A stretch of 64,000 bases of DNA from assembly GCA_004963905.1 (NCBI GenBank), contig SUGL01000001.1, forward strand, positions 124,001 through 188,000. The letters are read 5' to 3'. Numbering within the stretch: the first letter of the stretch is position 1; each line of letters opens with the position of its first letter. The notes beneath the pieces were generated by a model. The model had not been told where the DNA came from. It did no database searches and saw only the letters and a program-made list of their open reading frames with translations. Below, piece by piece: positions 25,432-34,319 of the stretch. The position numbers were made by a program, and so were the translations under genes. Origin of the DNA: Mesorhizobium sp. (GTDB lineage Bacteria > Pseudomonadota > Alphaproteobacteria > Rhizobiales > Rhizobiaceae).

Positions 25432-26277
25432 ATGATCCTCGTCACGGGAGCAACGGGCCATGTCGGGCGCGGGGTCGTTCGCAGGCTGGCTTCACTCGGC
25501 CACGACGTGGTCGCGATGGTCCGCGACGTCGAGACCGCGCGTCTGCGGCTGCCATCGGGAACAGTCATGCGCGTCGCAGATTACGAAGATATCACTGCCC
25601 TCAAGAGCGCGTTCGTGGGCATCGACGACCTTGTCCTCATTTCGAGCGATGGCGAGGCAACCACGGTGCTTCGCCATCATGCCAATGCGATCGAGGCTGC
25701 TACGTCGGCCGACGTCCGCCGCATAACATTTACCAGCATTGTCGACATCGACGAGGCGTCGCCATTCTACTTCTCGCCTGTTTACCGCGATGCGGAGAGG
25801 AGATTGGCGCTCTCCGGCGTGCCGTCGACGATCCTCAGATGCGGCCTCTATTGCGATTTCGTTCTCGACCACTGGCTCAGGCCGAGCCGGATGTCGGGGG
25901 AACTCGCCTTGCCCGTGGAAGATGGCCGGATCGCGCCGATTTCTCGCGACGACGTGGCGACCGCCGTCGCGGCGGCAGCCACGCACGAGAAACTTCGCCT
26001 CGTCTACACAATCACGGGCAATCAAGCCTTGAGCTTTGGCGAGATCGCTGCCGCCTATGGCCAAGCGATCGGACGACAAATGCAATATAGTTCCTGTCCC
26101 GAGGCCGAATATTTGACGTCAGCGTCGACACTCCCGGATGAACCTTGGCCTCATGCCTTCGCCACACTCTGCGCTTCAATCGCCGAAGATCGCTACAGCC
26201 AGGTCTCCAGTGATTTCACCGACATCACCGGCCAGGCGCCAGAGAGTTTTCACGATTTCCTGCTTCGAGCGGCCTAG
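25432..26277 (+). CDS. NmrA/SDR-like NAD(P)-binding protein
   Basis: A 281-residue Rossmann protein: I-L-V-T-G-A-T-G-H-V-G-R-G-V-V-R-R-L near residue 2 binds the cofactor, and the body resembles NmrA/quinone-oxidoreductase-like atypical short-chain dehydrogenases (I-T-F-T-S-I-V-D-I-D with the YxxxK site replaced). Substrate unknown. GGAG lies seven bases before ATG 25432; an upstream in-frame ATG at 25381 lacks a ribosome site. Its end overlaps the convergent IclR gene by four bases. Confidence 0.82.
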   Translation: MILVTGATGHVGRGVVRRLASLGHDVVAMVRDVETARLRLPSGTVMRVADYEDITALKSAFVGIDDLVLISSDGEATTVLRHHANAIEAATSADVRRITFTSIVDIDEASPFYFSPVYRDAERRLALSGVPSTILRCGLYCDFVLDHWLRPSRMSGELALPVEDGRIAPISRDDVATAVAAAATHEKLRLVYTITGNQALSFGEIAAAYGQAIGRQMQYSSCPEAEYLTSASTLPDEPWPHAFATLCASIAEDRYSQVSSDFTDITGQAPESFHDFLLRAA

Positions 26278-27026
26278 CCGGCGGCGCCCATGTCGCGGCT
26301 TGCTTCATCCAGCATCGAGGCATCCTCGCCGAAGGCGCGTGTGGCGCGGGCGGCAGCTTCGAGCAGCGGGCGCTTCATGCGCGTGAGGAAAGCCGCGTCG
26401 ACCCGCGTGCTCGGGCCGGCGAGCGTGAGCGCGCCGACCAATGTCCGCCCTGGTCCGAACACGGGCGCGGATATGCCTGCCGTCTGCGGGTCGCGATCAC
26501 CGATCGAAATGCAATTGTAGGTTTTCCGGATCGTCTCGTAAGGCTCGCCCTGCTCGCCCGAGAAGGCGGCGAGCACCCGTCCGCCGGAGCCCACCAGCAA
26601 AGGCAGCACGTCGCCTTCGCGTATCGTATAGCGGATCGGGTGCTTGGACTCGACCCGGTAGAGACATGTGCGCACGTCGCCCGAGCGGACGTAGAAGGCG
26701 ACGCTCTCCCAGCTGCGCTCGGAGAGATCGCGCATGATCGGCAGCAGGATGTCCATCGCCACGACCGAGCGCTGGTAGAGCGCACCAAGTCGGAAGGTGG
26801 CCGGTCCGATGCGATAGCGTCCGTCCTCCAAACGCTCCAGCAGTTGCCCGCGCATCAGAGAATTGGCCAGCCTCAGAATCGTGCTCTTGTAGAGGCCGGT
26901 GCGGGCCGCGATTTCGGCGAGACCGAGCGACCGGTCGGCGGTGGTGAACGCGTCGAGGATGGCGATAGCGCGATCGAGGGCCGCAACGCCGTCGGCCTGG
27001 GCCGGGCTGGGAGGAGTGGCTGTCAT
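26274..27026 (-). CDS. IclR family regulator of the tricarboxylate locus
   Basis: A regulator of about 250 residues. The N-terminal winged helix has L-G-L-A-E-I-A-A-R-T-G-L-Y-K-S-T-I-L-R-L-A, and the C-terminal effector domain contains S-A-P-V-F-G-P-G-R-T-L-V-G-A-L-T-L-A-G-P. It is divergent from tctC, and a strong dyad lies between them, so it very probably controls the transporter-CoA transferase-lyase operon. ATG 27026 (M-T-A-T-P-P) is preferred; 27077 is possible, and neither has a strong ribosome site. Confidence 0.88.
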   Translation of the reverse strand: MTATPPSPAQADGVAALDRAIAILDAFTTADRSLGLAEIAARTGLYKSTILRLANSLMRGQLLERLEDGRYRIGPATFRLGALYQRSVVAMDILLPIMRDLSERSWESVAFYVRSGDVRTCLYRVESKHPIRYTIREGDVLPLLVGSGGRVLAAFSGEQGEPYETIRKTYNCISIGDRDPQTAGISAPVFGPGRTLVGALTLAGPSTRVDAAFLTRMKRPLLEAAARATRAFGEDASMLDEASRDMGAAG

Positions 27027-27099
27027 TTCGGTGATGGTTTCATCTTGGGTCGCCCATCCGGGAGTGATCCCGGACATGCGGATTTAGTCTGGTCCGCAT

Positions 27100-27138
27100 C
27101 GTTCTGTCCAGCAGAATGGCATTCCCGTTGACAGAACG
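27100..27138. promoter_or_regulatory. Nested dyad, candidate IclR operator
   Basis: A perfect 9-base inverted repeat CGTTCTGTC (27100-27108) and GACAGAACG (27130-27138) encloses a second dyad GAATG-G-CATTC (27114-27124). Both share the same centre, base 27119. A TTGACA -35-like hexamer (27128-27133) overlaps the right arm. It lies 74 bases from the IclR start and about 90 bases before tctC. Confidence 0.6.
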
Positions 27139-27229
27139 CGGTAACAAATGCTTGAACTCGAATGCGGGTCTTAATTCAGGCCACGTCTTGGCAGGCACCG
27201 GAGGAGGTGTCGTGATTTGGAGGAATCCC

Positions 27230-28207
27230 ATGCTGAACAGACGCAGATTCTTGACCAGCACCGCCGCGGCCGGCGCTGCCGGTTTCGCCGCTTTGCACCT
27301 CACGCCGGCCTTCGCGCAGGACATCCCGCAGATCCAGATATTCGTGCCGGCGGCGCCCGGCGGCGGCTGGGACCAGACCGCGCGCACGATCGACCAGGTG
27401 CTGCGCTCCGAAAAGCTGATCTCGGGCTCGCAGATCACCAATGTCGGGGGCGCCGGCGGTACGGTCGGCCTGCCGCAATTCGTCAACCAGTGGAAGGGCA
27501 AGGGCAATTCGCTGATGGTCGCCGGCATGGTCATGGTCGGCGCCATCATTGCCAACAAGGCCGCCAATAACCTGACCGAAGTGACCCCGATCGCCCGCCT
27601 CACCGGCGAGTTCGAGGCGCTGGTCGTGCCGGCCGCCTCGCCATTCAAGACGGCTAATGATTTCGTCGCCGCGCTCAAGGAGGATCCGACCAAGGTTCCG
27701 GTGGCCGGCGGCTCTGCCGGCGGCTCCGACCACATCCTGTTCGGCCTGATCGCCAAGACGGCCGGCGTCCCCGCGGCCAACCTGTCCTATGTGCCTTTCG
27801 CCGGCGGCGGCGAGGCGTTGTCGGCGCTGCTCGGCAACCAGGTCGCGGCCGGCATTTCCGGCTATGGCGAGTTCTCCGAGCAGGTCAAGGCGGGCGCGCT
27901 CAGGCTGCTGGCGATCTCGTCCGACAAGCGCCAGGAAGGCATCGACGCGCCGACCCTGAAGGAGGCCGGCATCGACGTCGAGCTGTTCAACTGGCGCGGC
28001 GTCTTTGCCCCGCCCGGCGTTTCCGACGAGGACAAGGCGGCGATGATCAAGCTGGTCGAGACCATGGCCAAGAGCGAGGCTTGGGCGACCGAGTGCAAGA
28101 ACCGCAACTGGACGCCGATCCTGCTGACCGGCGACGACTACGCAAAATTCGTTTCCGAAGACACGGCCCGCATCGGCGCCATCCTCAAGGATCTCGGCCT
28201 CGCCTGA
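27230..28207 (+). CDS. tctC: Tripartite tricarboxylate transporter substrate-binding protein (TctC/Bug)
   Basis: A 325-residue periplasmic binding protein with a Tat-like leader (N-R-R-R-F-L-T-S-T, cleavage near A-F-A-Q). The Bug-family core starts I-F-V-P-A-A-P-G-G-G-W-D-Q-T-A-R and has N-V-G-G-A-G-G-T-V-G-L. TctC captures citrate or related carboxylates for the TctAB permease. GGAGGAA precedes ATG 27230. A 13-base stem-loop follows the stop, then tctB. Confidence 0.92.
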   Translation: MLNRRRFLTSTAAAGAAGFAALHLTPAFAQDIPQIQIFVPAAPGGGWDQTARTIDQVLRSEKLISGSQITNVGGAGGTVGLPQFVNQWKGKGNSLMVAGMVMVGAIIANKAANNLTEVTPIARLTGEFEALVVPAASPFKTANDFVAALKEDPTKVPVAGGSAGGSDHILFGLIAKTAGVPAANLSYVPFAGGGEALSALLGNQVAAGISGYGEFSEQVKAGALRLLAISSDKRQEGIDAPTLKEAGIDVELFNWRGVFAPPGVSDEDKAAMIKLVETMAKSEAWATECKNRNWTPILLTGDDYAKFVSEDTARIGAILKDLGLA

Positions 28208-28224
28208 GTTCCGGCCCGCGCGAT

Positions 28225-28256
28225 GTTCCGAAGGGGGCTCGGTCCCCCTTCGGAAC
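28225..28256 (+). terminator. Strong intercistronic stem-loop between tctC and tctB
   Basis: GTTCCGAAGGGGG (28225-28237) and CCCCCTTCGGAAC (28244-28256) form a perfect 13-base stem with a six-base loop. No U-tract follows, so it may act as a processing or stability element that raises the amount of tctC message over tctBA, as is usual for binding-protein genes, rather than as a full terminator. Confidence 0.7.
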
Positions 28257-28334
28257 AGCATGGACAGATGATCGAGCAGCGGTGAAACTGCGGCGATGCC
28301 GGCGATTGCAAGCCGGCCATCCGGGGAGGAGATC

Positions 28335-28871
28335 ATGAGCACCAGCGACCAGCAAGCGTCACCGCCGCGCCTTGCCGTACCGGAACTGTTGATCGGCGTC
28401 GGGGTTCTGGCCTGCGCCGGCGCCGTTGCCTGGCAGACCCTGGCGATCCCGGTGTCGCCGCTCTATTCCAAGGTCGGTCCGAAGGTCTTTCCCTACATCA
28501 CCATGGCCGGCATGGTGGTCCTGTCGCTGCTGCTCATCGTGGCCGCGCTGCGCGGCGGCTGGCAGCCCGAGGAGGAAAAGGAAACGCCGACCGACTGGAA
28601 GGCGATGGGTTTCGTGATCGCTGGGCTCGTCGCCAATCTGGTGCTCATCCAGCCGCTCGGCTTCACCGCCGCCTCGGTCATCATGTTCGTGCTGGTCTGC
28701 TTCGGCTTCGGCAGCCGGCACCCGCTGCGCGACGCGCTGCTTGGCCTGGTCCTGGCGCTGGCGGCTTATTTCGGCTTTGCCAGGGCGCTCGGCGTCAACA
28801 TCGGCGCCGGCCTGATCGAGAACCAGCTCAATGCGTTGATCAACGCCGTCCTGGGCATCGGGAAGGGCTGA
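28335..28871 (+). CDS. tctB: Tripartite tricarboxylate transporter small membrane subunit
   Basis: A 178-residue protein with four transmembrane segments, the usual TctB layout: an opening E-L-L-I-G-V-G-V-L, a G-P-K-V-F-P-Y motif near residue 50 and a final helix with [11 protein letters not shown]. It pairs with TctA in the membrane. GGAGGAG lies before the ATG. It precedes tctA by four bases. Confidence 0.9.
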   Translation: MSTSDQQASPPRLAVPELLIGVGVLACAGAVAWQTLAIPVSPLYSKVGPKVFPYITMAGMVVLSLLLIVAALRGGWQPEEEKETPTDWKAMGFVIAGLVANLVLIQPLGFTAASVIMFVLVCFGFGSRHPLRDALLGLVLALAAYFGFARALGVNIGAGLIENQLNALINAVLGIGKG

Positions 28872-28875
28872 GGCG

Positions 28876-30399
28876 ATGGACACGCTCGGTTATCTCGCGC
28901 ACGGATTCGCGGTCGCCTTCACGCCGACCAATCTCTTGTGGTGCCTGCTCGGCACGACGCTCGGAACCGCGATCGGCGTGCTGCCCGGCCTCGGGCCGGC
29001 GCTGACCATCGCGCTGCTCCTGCCGATCACCTACCAGGTGGCGCCGGAGGCTTCCTTCATCCTGTTTGCCGGCATCTATTACGGCGCCATGTATGGCGGC
29101 TCGACGACCTCGATCCTGCTCAACACGCCGGGCGAAAGCGCAACGATCGTCACGGCGCTCGAAGGCAACCGGATGGCGCGTTCGGGGCGTGGCGGCGCGG
29201 CGCTTGCGACCTCGGCGATCGGCTCCTTCGTGGCCGGCACGCTCGGCACGCTGGGCGTCGCCTTCCTGGCGCCGATAGTAGTGAAATTCGCGCTGGCCTT
29301 CGGGCCGGCCGAGTATTTTTCGCTGATGGTGCTCGCCTTCATCACCGTTTCGGCGGTGCTCGGTTCATCCTCGGTGCGGGGGCTCACCAGCCTGTTCGGC
29401 GGCTTCGTCATCGGCATGATCGGCGTCGATCTGCAGACCGGGCAGCCGCGCTTCACGTTCGGCATGGGCGAATTGCTCGACGGCGTCGACGTCATCATCG
29501 TCGCGGTCGGCCTCTTCGCGGTCGGCGAGACGCTCTACATGGCCTCGCGCCGCTATGCCGGCAGGGACGAGATCGTGCCGCTGAAGGGCTCGCTCTACAT
29601 GACGGCTTCCGAGTGGGCGCGCTCGTGGAAGCCGTGGCTGCGCGGCGCCGCGATCGGCTTCCCGATCGGCGCCATGCCGGCCGGCGGCGCCGAGATCCCG
29701 ACTTTCCTGTCCTACGCGATCGAGAAGAAGCTCTCCAAGCACAGGGAGGAATTCGGCACGGTCGGCGCCATCGAAGGCGTCGCCGGGCCGGAAGCCGCCA
29801 ACAACGCGTCCGCCGCCGGCGTGCTGGTGCCGATGCTCACGCTCGGCCTGCCGACCTCGGCGACCGCGGCCATCATGCTGTCCGCCTTCCAGAGCTACGG
29901 CATCAATCCCGGGCCGCTGCTGTTGACGACGCAGGCCAACCTCGTCTGGGGTCTGATCGCCAGTCTCTTCATCGCCAACGTCATCCTGGTCATCCTCAAC
30001 CTGCCGCTGATCGGCCTGTGGGTGCGTCTGCTGAAAATCCCGGCGCCGCAGCTCTATGCCGGCATCCTGGTGTTCGCCACCGTCGGCACCTATGGCATCT
30101 CGCAGTCGCCGATCGACCTCGTGATCCTCTATCTGCTGGGGATCGCCGGCTTCCTGATGCGGCGCTTCGATTTCCCGACGGCGCCCGTCATCATCGGCAT
30201 GATCCTCGGGCCGCTCGCCGAGACGCAGTTTCGCCGGGCGATGACGATCGCCAATGGCGACTGGACGGTGTTCTACCGGCACCCGCTGTCGCTCACGCTT
30301 CTGACGCTCGCCTTCATCGGTCTCGTCGGCCCGCATGTCTGGGCCTATGTCGAGCACCGGCGCACGCGCGGGCCGGAGCATGTGCCAGGCGATGCCTGA
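28876..30399 (+). CDS. tctA: Tripartite tricarboxylate transporter large permease
   Basis: A 507-residue permease with about 11-12 transmembrane helices. Family motifs are [36 protein letters not shown], and the repeated [13 protein letters not shown]. It moves tricarboxylates with sodium or protons. It is followed by a CoA transferase 15 bases downstream, which is unusual for plain tct operons and suggests a catabolic unit. Confidence 0.95.
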   Translation: MDTLGYLAHGFAVAFTPTNLLWCLLGTTLGTAIGVLPGLGPALTIALLLPITYQVAPEASFILFAGIYYGAMYGGSTTSILLNTPGESATIVTALEGNRMARSGRGGAALATSAIGSFVAGTLGTLGVAFLAPIVVKFALAFGPAEYFSLMVLAFITVSAVLGSSSVRGLTSLFGGFVIGMIGVDLQTGQPRFTFGMGELLDGVDVIIVAVGLFAVGETLYMASRRYAGRDEIVPLKGSLYMTASEWARSWKPWLRGAAIGFPIGAMPAGGAEIPTFLSYAIEKKLSKHREEFGTVGAIEGVAGPEAANNASAAGVLVPMLTLGLPTSATAAIMLSAFQSYGINPGPLLLTTQANLVWGLIASLFIANVILVILNLPLIGLWVRLLKIPAPQLYAGILVFATVGTYGISQSPIDLVILYLLGIAGFLMRRFDFPTAPVIIGMILGPLAETQFRRAMTIANGDWTVFYRHPLSLTLLTLAFIGLVGPHVWAYVEHRRTRGPEHVPGDA

Positions 30400-30414
30400 G
30401 CGATTGCCAAGATC

Positions 30415-31599
30415 ATGACAGACCTGCTTTCCGGCATCCGCGTCCTCGACCTCACCAACGTGCTCGCAGGCCCTTACTGCGCCTACCAGCTGGCGCTGCT
30501 CGGCGCCGACGTCATCAAGGTCGAGGCGCCGCCCGGCGGCGATCTCGCGCGCCAGCTCGGCGCCTCGCCGGAACTCAACCAGGCGGGAATGGGCGCATCC
30601 TTCCTGGCGCAGAATGCCGGCAAACGATCGGTCGTGCTCGACCTGAAGAAGGTGGAAGACCGCGACCGCTTCCTCGATCTCGTCGCCACCTCCGACGCGC
30701 TGGTCGAGAATTTCCGGCCCGGCGTGATGGATCGGCTCGGTCTCGGGCACGAGAGGCTGAAGGAAGTCCGGCCGAGCCTCGTCTATTGCGCGATATCCGG
30801 GTTCGGCCAGACCGGACCGATGCGCGGCAACCCTGCCTATGACCAGATCATCCAGGGGCTGTCGGGGATCATGAGCATAACCGGCACGCCGGAGACCGCG
30901 CCGTTGCGCGTCGGCTATCCCGTCGCCGACACGCTTGGCGGGCTGGTCGGAGCCTTTGCGATCGCCGCGGCGCTTGTCAGGCAGAAGACGAGCGGCGAGG
31001 GCGCCTTCCTCGACGTCTCGATGCTCGAATGCACGCTGTCGGCGCTGGGTTGGCCGGTGTCGAATTATCTGACGGCCGGCGTCGAGCCGCGGCCGATGGG
31101 CAACGAGAACATGACGGCCGCGCCCTCGGGAGCCTTCCGCACCGGCGAAGGGCTGCTCAACATCGCCGCAAACAAGCAGGAGCAGTTCGTCACTCTTTGC
31201 GGGCTGATCGGACGCCCTGAACTGGCGTCGGATCCGCGCTTCGCCGAACGCGAGACACGCAAGGAGAACCGGGCAGCGCTGAAGGCGTTGATCGAGGAAG
31301 CGCTTGCCGGCGCCTCGGCCGCGATCTGGGAAGAAAAGCTCAACCGGGCCGGCGTGCCGGCGGGACGTGTGCTGACGATCCCGCAAGTGCTGGAGGAACG
31401 CCAGGTGACGGAGCGCGGCATGGCGACCCGCTTCCAGCATGTATCCGGCATGGAGAAGCCGCTGACGGTGGTGCGCGGCGGCTTCATGGTCGACGGCGCG
31501 GCACCGGCGCCCGCCCGGCCGCCACCGCGGCTCGGCGAGCATCTGGATGAGGTGTTCGCCGCGTTGCCGACGCGCGACAAAACGAGGGCGCGAGCATGA
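30415..31599 (+). CDS. CaiB/BaiF family CoA transferase
   Basis: A 394-residue class III CoA transferase. It begins L-L-S-G-I-R-V-L-D-L-T-N-V-L-A-G-P-Y, has V-I-K-V-E-A-P near residue 38, N-F-R-P-G-V-M, and the probable catalytic aspartate at residue 143 in N-P-A-Y-D-Q-I-I-Q-G-L-S-G. Such enzymes move CoA between carboxylic acids through an aspartyl-anhydride. Placed between a tricarboxylate permease and a citryl-CoA-lyase-like gene (overlapping it by ATGA), it probably activates the imported acid to its CoA ester. Donor and substrate are inferred. Confidence 0.9.
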   Translation: MTDLLSGIRVLDLTNVLAGPYCAYQLALLGADVIKVEAPPGGDLARQLGASPELNQAGMGASFLAQNAGKRSVVLDLKKVEDRDRFLDLVATSDALVENFRPGVMDRLGLGHERLKEVRPSLVYCAISGFGQTGPMRGNPAYDQIIQGLSGIMSITGTPETAPLRVGYPVADTLGGLVGAFAIAAALVRQKTSGEGAFLDVSMLECTLSALGWPVSNYLTAGVEPRPMGNENMTAAPSGAFRTGEGLLNIAANKQEQFVTLCGLIGRPELASDPRFAERETRKENRAALKALIEEALAGASAAIWEEKLNRAGVPAGRVLTIPQVLEERQVTERGMATRFQHVSGMEKPLTVVRGGFMVDGAAPAPARPPPRLGEHLDEVFAALPTRDKTRARA

Positions 31600-32435
31600 G
31601 CGCGGAGAAGAAGTCCGACCGCGAGCGTGGCGAGGAATGGTGGCGGACCGGCATCATCGAGATGCATCCCGGCGTGATCCGGCTGCGCGGCTACGAGATC
31701 CAGGACCTGATCGGCCGAGTCAGCTTTCCGGCGATGATCTGGCTGATGCTGCGCGGCGAATTGCCGAGCGAGGAGCAGGCGGCGCTGCTCGGCATCGCGC
31801 TGGGAGCTGCCGTCGATCACGGCCCGCAGGCGCCCTCGATCGCGATCGCGCGCATGGCCGCCACCTGCGGCGTCGGCATCAACAACGCCATGGCCTCCGC
31901 CATCAACGTGCTGGGCGACGTGCACGGCGGCGCCGGCGAGCAGGCGCTCGCCTTATATGGCGACATTGCCGCCGCGATGGATGGCGGCGCTAGCCTTGCG
32001 GAAGCGGTGTCGGCGCGGCTCGATCGTTTCTTTGCCGAGGAGAAAGGCTATGTGCCCGGCCTCGGCCATCGCTTCCATCCAATCGATCCGCGGGTGCCCC
32101 GCCTCATGCAGCTGACGCGCGCGTTTGCCGCGCGCGGCAGCGTCAGCGGGCGCTTCGCCGGCATTGCCGAGGCGATCGAGGCGGAGGTCGCAACGCGCAA
32201 GGGCAAGACGATCCCACTCAACATCGACGGCGCCACCGCCGTCATCTATGGCGAGCTCGGCTTCCCGCCGCCACTGACGCGCGGTCTCTTCGTGCTGTCG
32301 CGCTCGGTCGGCATCCTGGCGCATGCCTGGGAGCAGTCGCAGGAGAGCGACCGCAACAAGGGACCGCTGCCCAAGGAATGGCTATGGGCCTATACCGGTA
32401 CGCCGGCACGGCCTTTCCCTGGCGACGCCGATTAA
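31596..32435 (+). CDS. Citrate-synthase-fold lyase, probable citryl-CoA lyase
   Basis: A 279-residue protein of the citrate synthase fold, much shorter than citrate synthase (about 430) and lacking its N-terminal region. The catalytic triad is kept: His110 in G-D-V-H-G-G-A-G, His158 in G-L-G-H-R-F-H and Asp211 in N-I-D-G-A-T-A. This short form is the type described as citryl-CoA lyase, splitting citryl-CoA into acetyl-CoA and oxaloacetate. It overlaps the CoA transferase by four bases and ends the operon. A different acyl-CoA, such as a methylcitrate or citramalate analogue, is possible. Confidence 0.82.
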   Translation: MSAEKKSDRERGEEWWRTGIIEMHPGVIRLRGYEIQDLIGRVSFPAMIWLMLRGELPSEEQAALLGIALGAAVDHGPQAPSIAIARMAATCGVGINNAMASAINVLGDVHGGAGEQALALYGDIAAAMDGGASLAEAVSARLDRFFAEEKGYVPGLGHRFHPIDPRVPRLMQLTRAFAARGSVSGRFAGIAEAIEAEVATRKGKTIPLNIDGATAVIYGELGFPPPLTRGLFVLSRSVGILAHAWEQSQESDRNKGPLPKEWLWAYTGTPARPFPGDAD

Positions 32436-32445
32436 AGAGATTCTG

Positions 32446-32913
32446 TCAGGCCGGAACGGTCGCCGGGATCGTCAAATCCCTGAGCAGCGTCGAAAGCTCC
32501 GGCTCGTCGATGAGCAAGGCGGCATCGGCAGGCGGCAGCCAGGCCCGCTGTCGGTTCGCGGCCTCCCGCCAGTCGGTCATCTCCTCGGTGACCTCGAGCA
32601 GATAGACGGCCACGTCGACGCGAATGAAGCCGTTGGCCATGCGTTTCCAGTAGGAGTAGGTGCCCGCGGGCTGCTTCAGCGCCTTGCCCAGCACGCCGGC
32701 CTCTTCCTGGGCTTCGATCGCAGCCGCCTTGCGCCCGCTCTTGCCCTTCATCGGCCAGCCCTTGGGGACGATGAAGCGCCTGGTCGTGCGTGAGGTGACC
32801 ACCAGCACCTCGATTTTGCCGTCTTCGCGCAGACGAAAGGGGATGGCCGCCACCTGGCGGATCCGCGCTCCTTTCTTTGCTCTGCGTACTGCTTTCTTCT
32901 TGGCTGTTGCCAT
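32446..32913 (-). CDS. NUDIX hydrolase with degenerate box
   Basis: A 155-residue protein with basic start (A-T-A-K-K-K-A-V-R-R-A-K-K-G) and a NUDIX domain similar to diphosphoinositol-polyphosphate hydrolases (R-F-I-V-P-K-G-W-P-M-K-G). In the box G-X5-E-X7-R-E-U-X-E-E-X-G the first Glu is Lys and the Arg is Ile, while the metal-binding E-A-Q-E-E-A-G-V remains. Activity is therefore possible but not certain. ATG 32937 upstream is an alternative. It converges on the lyase gene with a ten-base gap. Confidence 0.82.
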   Translation of the reverse strand: MATAKKKAVRRAKKGARIRQVAAIPFRLREDGKIEVLVVTSRTTRRFIVPKGWPMKGKSGRKAAAIEAQEEAGVLGKALKQPAGTYSYWKRMANGFIRVDVAVYLLEVTEEMTDWREAANRQRAWLPPADAALLIDEPELSTLLRDLTIPATVPA

Positions 32914-33061
32914 CCCAAAATCCGATGAGAGCGGCATCCGCCCCGCGCGTCATGCGCGCACGGCAAAAACCTTGCCCCTGCAAACCCCAAAACCATCGTC
33001 CTTGCAATCCGGCATTTTGCCAGCAAGTAAGTCGGCTAAATAAACCGAAAAAGCCGGAATG

Positions 33062-33367
33062 TCAGCGGCAGACCCGCGAAATCGTGGTGCCAATCACCTG
33101 GGACTGGCAATTCTGCTTGACGATCGGCACTTCAGGGCGAGGCTTCGGCACGATCTGCCGGTCCTGTTCGCGATACAGCTGCTGCTGTTGCTGGAACTGC
33201 TGCCGCTGCAGCTGGTTCCGGAGTGTCTGCAGTTCGTTCTGTTGGATCAACGCGTCGCGGTTCGTCGGGATGACGACCTGAGCCGAGGCGTTTGAAGTCA
33301 CACCCCAAAGGGTAGCAGACACCAGGGCCGCCGAGGTCATGATCGCCAAAAAGCGAGGATGCGACAT
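33062..33367 (-). CDS. Small Gln-rich secreted protein
   Basis: A 101-residue protein with a signal peptide (S-H-P-R-F-L-A-I-M, cleavage near N-A-S-A-Q). The mature part is a Gln/Arg/Leu helix (L-R-N-Q-L-Q-R-Q-Q-F-Q-Q-Q-Q-Q-L) with coiled-coil potential, followed by a proline-rich stretch and two cysteines near the end that may pair. No family recognised. GGAAG lies before ATG 33367. It stands alone beside a NUDIX gene. Confidence 0.68.
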   Translation of the reverse strand: MSHPRFLAIMTSAALVSATLWGVTSNASAQVVIPTNRDALIQQNELQTLRNQLQRQQFQQQQQLYREQDRQIVPKPRPEVPIVKQNCQSQVIGTTISRVCR

Positions 33368-33525
33368 TGCTTCCTTCCCGCATGAAAAAAGGAACCTGCC
33401 CATAATATAGGGGATTTGTCCGGATGTACCATGGTTCAGGCTTGTGTACGCGGTCGGTTGAGCGAATGTCCTGCCAAGGAAAATCCGGCCAGCTGCTTCG
33501 GCCAACCGCCACGGCTTGCGTCAGC

Positions 33526-33630
33526 TAGAGCGGTTCAGCGTTTCACGGAATCGCCGAACCGCTCTAAGTATTTGTTTTTACGCAATTCCGGACGGAAAAC
33601 CGTTACACACTTTTCCTGGAATTGCTCTAG
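33526..33630. repeat. Family A repeat (copy 3) carrying the kdpE stop codon
   Basis: Full-length copy: TAGAGCGGTTCAGCG pairs with CGCCGAACCGCTCTA, then TATTTGTTTTTACGC, then GCAATTCCGGACGG facing TTCCTGGAATTGCTCTAG. The reverse complement of the last CTA is the kdpE stop codon (33627-33629). Confidence 0.82.
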
Positions 33631-34319
33631 TCGACCTCGCGCAAGCGATAGCCGACGCCGGTCTCGGTGATGATGTAGCGCGGCTGGTCCGGCGTCTTCT
33701 CGATCTTCTGCCTCAATTGGCGGACATAGACCCTCAGATACTGCACGTCGGTCGAATCGTTCCAGATCTGCTTCATCAGGAATTGGTGGGTGAGCACCTT
33801 GCCGGCATACTGCACGAGCATGCGCAGAATGTCGTATTCCTTGGGCGACAGCTTCACTTCCTTGCCTTCGACCTTGACGATGCGTTTCACCAGGTCGACC
33901 GACAGGTCTCCGGTCTGGAATACCGGCTTCTCGCCCTGCTGCTGGAACTTGTGGCGCAGCGCCACGCGGATGCGGGCGACCAGCTCATTCATGCCAAAGG
34001 GTTTTGTCACGTAGTCGTCGGCACCGAGCTCGAGCGCCGAGACGATGCCGGCCTCGTCGGTGCGGCTCGAAAGGATGACGACCGGAATGTCCAGGCCGTC
34101 GTTACGCCATTTGCCGAGCAGCTCGAGGCCGGTCATGCCGGGCAGACCGAGGTCGAGCAGGATCAGGTCGGGCCGTTCCGCCTGCACGAGCTCGATTGCG
34201 GCCTTGGCATTCGGCGCCTCGGAGACCGTATAGCCCTGGCTGCCGAGGCCGACCCGAAGCAATTTGCGGATCGGCGGCTCGTCGTCGACGACCAGGATGC
34301 TGACGTTCTGGCTGGTCAT
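33627..34319 (-). CDS. kdpE: KDP operon response regulator
   Basis: A 230-residue OmpR-type regulator. The receiver domain has the acidic V-D-D-E pocket, phospho-acceptor aspartate in L-I-L-L-D-L-G-L-P-G and the conserved lysine in V-T-K-P-F-G-M-N-E-L. The winged-helix domain ends with Y-I-I-T-E-T-G-V-G-Y-R-L. Phosphorylated KdpE turns on kdpFABC under potassium limitation or osmotic stress. It overlaps kdpD by four bases and its TAG stop comes from a family A repeat. Confidence 0.95.
   Translation of the reverse strand: MTSQNVSILVVDDEPPIRKLLRVGLGSQGYTVSEAPNAKAAIELVQAERPDLILLDLGLPGMTGLELLGKWRNDGLDIPVVILSSRTDEAGIVSALELGADDYVTKPFGMNELVARIRVALRHKFQQQGEKPVFQTGDLSVDLVKRIVKVEGKEVKLSPKEYDILRMLVQYAGKVLTHQFLMKQIWNDSTDVQYLRVYVRQLRQKIEKTPDQPRYIITETGVGYRLREVD

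Noticed and set aside
29365..31542. A 725-codon open frame opposite tctA and the CoA transferase
   Set aside because: Same reason: shadow of real genes in high-GC DNA with low-complexity charged sequence.
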